DNA of 64,000 nucleotides from assembly GCF_013204795.1 (NCBI RefSeq), contig NZ_JABMKW010000020.1, forward strand, positions 558,001-622,000, read 5' to 3'. Below the pieces are notes generated by a model that did no database searches, was not told where the DNA came from, and saw only the letters and a list, made by a program, of their open reading frames with translations. Positions 62,146 through 64,000 of the stretch are shown in pieces. The stretch is from Pedobacter panaciterrae. Lineage in GTDB: Bacteria > Bacteroidota > Bacteroidia > Sphingobacteriales > Sphingobacteriaceae. Position numbers and translations under genes: made by a program. Each line of letters begins with the position of its first letter. Positions within the stretch are counted from its first letter, which is position 1.

Positions 62146-62583
62146 AAGACCTGAATCTACGAAAGGAAAATCACCAAATATTTCAACTTTTTAAAGGAAA
62201 TAAAGATAATCAATTGACGTTAAAGAGATTGAGTTTGTAAATAATTTAATATTTCCCTTATATTTAGATAACCTTACAAGGGAACACACTAGATTAAATA
62301 GAAGAAAATCAAAAAACCGACAGCAAAAAACAAGAAAAATTGCGTTTAAAGCACGTAAAGCCATTTGTAATTATTTTGTTATGCAAAATAATTCTAAATA
62401 ACACCATTACCAACATCATAAATTAAAACGATGTAATTTACTAATATGATAATTAAGTACGCACTTCATTGCCAAGTACTGCTTTTTTTCTAAAAAATAT
62501 GTGAATATTATAATTCCTTGAATTTTATTCGTATCTTAGTGTCCTAAATACACTATACCAAAACTAATATTTAAACGAGACTT
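62146..62583. other. AT-rich leader region upstream of gltB
   Basis: No coding sequence or clear structured element is seen in these 438 bp. They should contain the promoters of gltB to the right and of the SRP RNA to the left, but I cannot mark either with confidence. Confidence 0.5.
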
Positions 62584-64000
62584 ATGGAACCAAAACAAGA
62601 TAACCAAGGGTTATATGACCAGCGTTTTGAGCACGATGCCTGCGGTATCGGATTTGTTGCCCATATAAAAGGCAGGAAATCACAGCAAATTATTTCTGAC
62701 GCTATAACCATTCTTGAAAATCTTGATCACCGCGGGGCTTGCGGAGCTGAAATCAATACAGGTGATGGGGCTGGTATTATGATACAAATACCCCATGAAT
62801 TCCTGTATGACGAGTGTCTCAAAATCGGATTCAGTTTAAATGAATCTGGAGATTACGGCGTCGGAATGCTATTCCTACCCAAAGATGTGAAGGCAAGAGA
62901 AGAATGTAGGGAAATTATTTACCGCGCTGCCGAAAAACTAAACCTGGAAGTTCTGGGCTTTAGAAAGGTAATAACCAATACAGAAGGTATTGGCGATATG
63001 GCCTTGTCAGTAGAACCGGAAATGGAACAGGTATTTATTGCCCGTCCTTATGCAATTGCAGCAGGTGCAGATTTTGAACGTAAACTGTACGTATTTAAAA
63101 ACTACCTGTCTAAAACAATTAATAATACTGTAAAAGGTATTAATGGCGACTTTTACATTGCTTCTTTTTCGTCAAGAACAATTGTATATAAAGGTCAGCT
63201 AACTTCACTGCAAGTTAGAAGCTATTTTACTGAGCTTAGCGATAAACGTGTGGTTTCAGCTTTTGGTTTAGTTCACTCGCGTTTTGCTACAAACACTTTC
63301 CCTTCCTGGAGGCTGGCACAACCTTTCAGGTATATCGCTCATAATGGAGAGATCAATACTTTGCAGGGTAACCTTAACTGGTTCAGAGCAAGTGTTAAAT
63401 CTTTTGCTTCTTCTTACTTTACTCCTGAAGAATTAAATATTTTACTTCCTGTAATTGATGAATCTAACTCAGATTCGGGATGTTTAGACAATATAGTAGA
63501 ATTACTACTTCACTCTGGTCGTTCTTTACCACACGTTCTTATGATGTTAATTCCTGAAGCGTGGGATGGTAATGACGATATGGATGAACTGAAACAAGCT
63601 TTTTATAAATTCCATGCTACTTTAATGGAGCCTTGGGATGGACCAGCGGCAGTTTCATTTACCGATGGAAACCTTATAGGTGCTACATTAGATAGAAACG
63701 GACTTCGTCCGCAAAGATATGCCATCACTGAGGATGACCGTGTAATTATGGCATCTGAGGCTGGCGCACTAGCTCTTGACCAAAGCAAAATCATTGAGAA
63801 AGGAAGATTAACTCCTGGAAAAATGTTTGTGGTAGATATGGAGCAAGGCAGAATCATTAGTGACGCTGAAATTAAACAACAGGTATGTGGTAGCAAGCCT
63901 TATGGCGACTGGATCAATAAATACCAAATCAGACTGGAAGAACTTCCTGATCCAAGATTAGTATTTAGCAATCTGTCTCAGGAGTCTATTTTTAGATACC
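62584..64000 (+). CDS. gltB: Glutamate synthase large subunit (3' partial)
   Basis: The ATG at 62584 opens a frame that runs past the window end; 472 residues are visible. After a 19-residue propeptide the catalytic Cys20 begins CGIGFVAHIKG, the N-terminal-nucleophile glutaminase start of GltB. Further landmarks are LENLDHRGACGAEINTGDGA, HSRFATNTFPSWRLAQPFR and HNGEINTLQGN, all conserved in the glutamine amidotransferase domain. The enzyme makes two glutamates from glutamine and 2-oxoglutarate. The FMN and central domains lie outside the window. Confidence 0.97.
   Translation, partial: MEPKQDNQGLYDQRFEHDACGIGFVAHIKGRKSQQIISDAITILENLDHRGACGAEINTGDGAGIMIQIPHEFLYDECLKIGFSLNESGDYGVGMLFLPKDVKAREECREIIYRAAEKLNLEVLGFRKVITNTEGIGDMALSVEPEMEQVFIARPYAIAAGADFERKLYVFKNYLSKTINNTVKGINGDFYIASFSSRTIVYKGQLTSLQVRSYFTELSDKRVVSAFGLVHSRFATNTFPSWRLAQPFRYIAHNGEINTLQGNLNWFRASVKSFASSYFTPEELNILLPVIDESNSDSGCLDNIVELLLHSGRSLPHVLMMLIPEAWDGNDDMDELKQAFYKFHATLMEPWDGPAAVSFTDGNLIGATLDRNGLRPQRYAITEDDRVIMASEAGALALDQSKIIEKGRLTPGKMFVVDMEQGRIISDAEIKQQVCGSKPYGDWINKYQIRLEELPDPRLVFSNLSQESIFRY

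Overview
The window looks like a chromosomal piece of a Sphingobacteriaceae bacterium, most likely Pedobacter or a close relative. Evidence: AT-rich DNA with weak Shine-Dalgarno signals, BamA/TamA-like and TolC-type outer-membrane proteins, DUF3667, DUF6515 and DUF1080 proteins, AraC regulators with a DUF6597-type N-terminus, a Bacteroidetes-type EF-P and glutamate synthase. This assignment comes from family recognition, not from a database search.

Bases 1-14841 are the downstream end of an extracellular contractile injection system (eCIS) operon. It holds the tail of a large particle protein, a 949-residue eCIS-associated protein, a tape-measure protein and the AAA+ ATPase. Three cargo candidates follow, each carrying the DUF4157 (HExxH) module that marks eCIS effectors. 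They have different C-termini: an unknown Cys/Trp-rich domain, a second zinc-metallopeptidase domain of gluzincin type, and in the 1644-residue protein a PD-(D/E)XK-like nuclease tail. The last gene resembles an Imm49 immunity protein. Sheath, tube and baseplate genes must lie left of the window. A LuxR-type regulator follows on the other strand.

Bases 16000-31100 are ordinary chromosome: efp, a flavin reductase, a Na+/H+ antiporter, a Tat-exported Gfo/Idh/MocA oxidoreductase, a DUF6515 protein, alpha-galactosidase, acetyltransferase, fasciclin, a PEP mutase/isocitrate lyase family protein, a DinB-like protein, methyltransferase, 2OG oxygenase, a DUF1080 protein, an outer-membrane barrel protein and a protein that looks like half of an RluA-type pseudouridine synthase.

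Bases 31166-37993 encode an ABC-2 efflux system (two permeases, two ATPases, adaptor, TolC) under a TetR regulator. The same 16-bp palindrome lies before the pump operon and before tetR. Bases 51826-58839 repeat this plan with a different pump: TetR, TolC, adaptor, RND permease and an SDR, again with a shared palindrome at both promoters. Between them lie a SulP transporter, an SGNH hydrolase, an MscS channel, two AraC regulators, an FAD monooxygenase, a dihydrofolate-reductase-like protein, acetyltransferase, a PAS-LuxR regulator, DUF3667 and a small lipoprotein. At 50747-51762 an FAD oxidoreductase has a Tat leader cut off by a one-base loss in a G tract.

The right end carries tRNA-Lys(TTT), an alpha/beta hydrolase, a GmhB-like phosphatase, a transaldolase/Fsa enzyme, the SRP RNA and the 5' part of gltB, which runs off the window. 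No CRISPR array, insertion sequence, rRNA or replication origin was seen.
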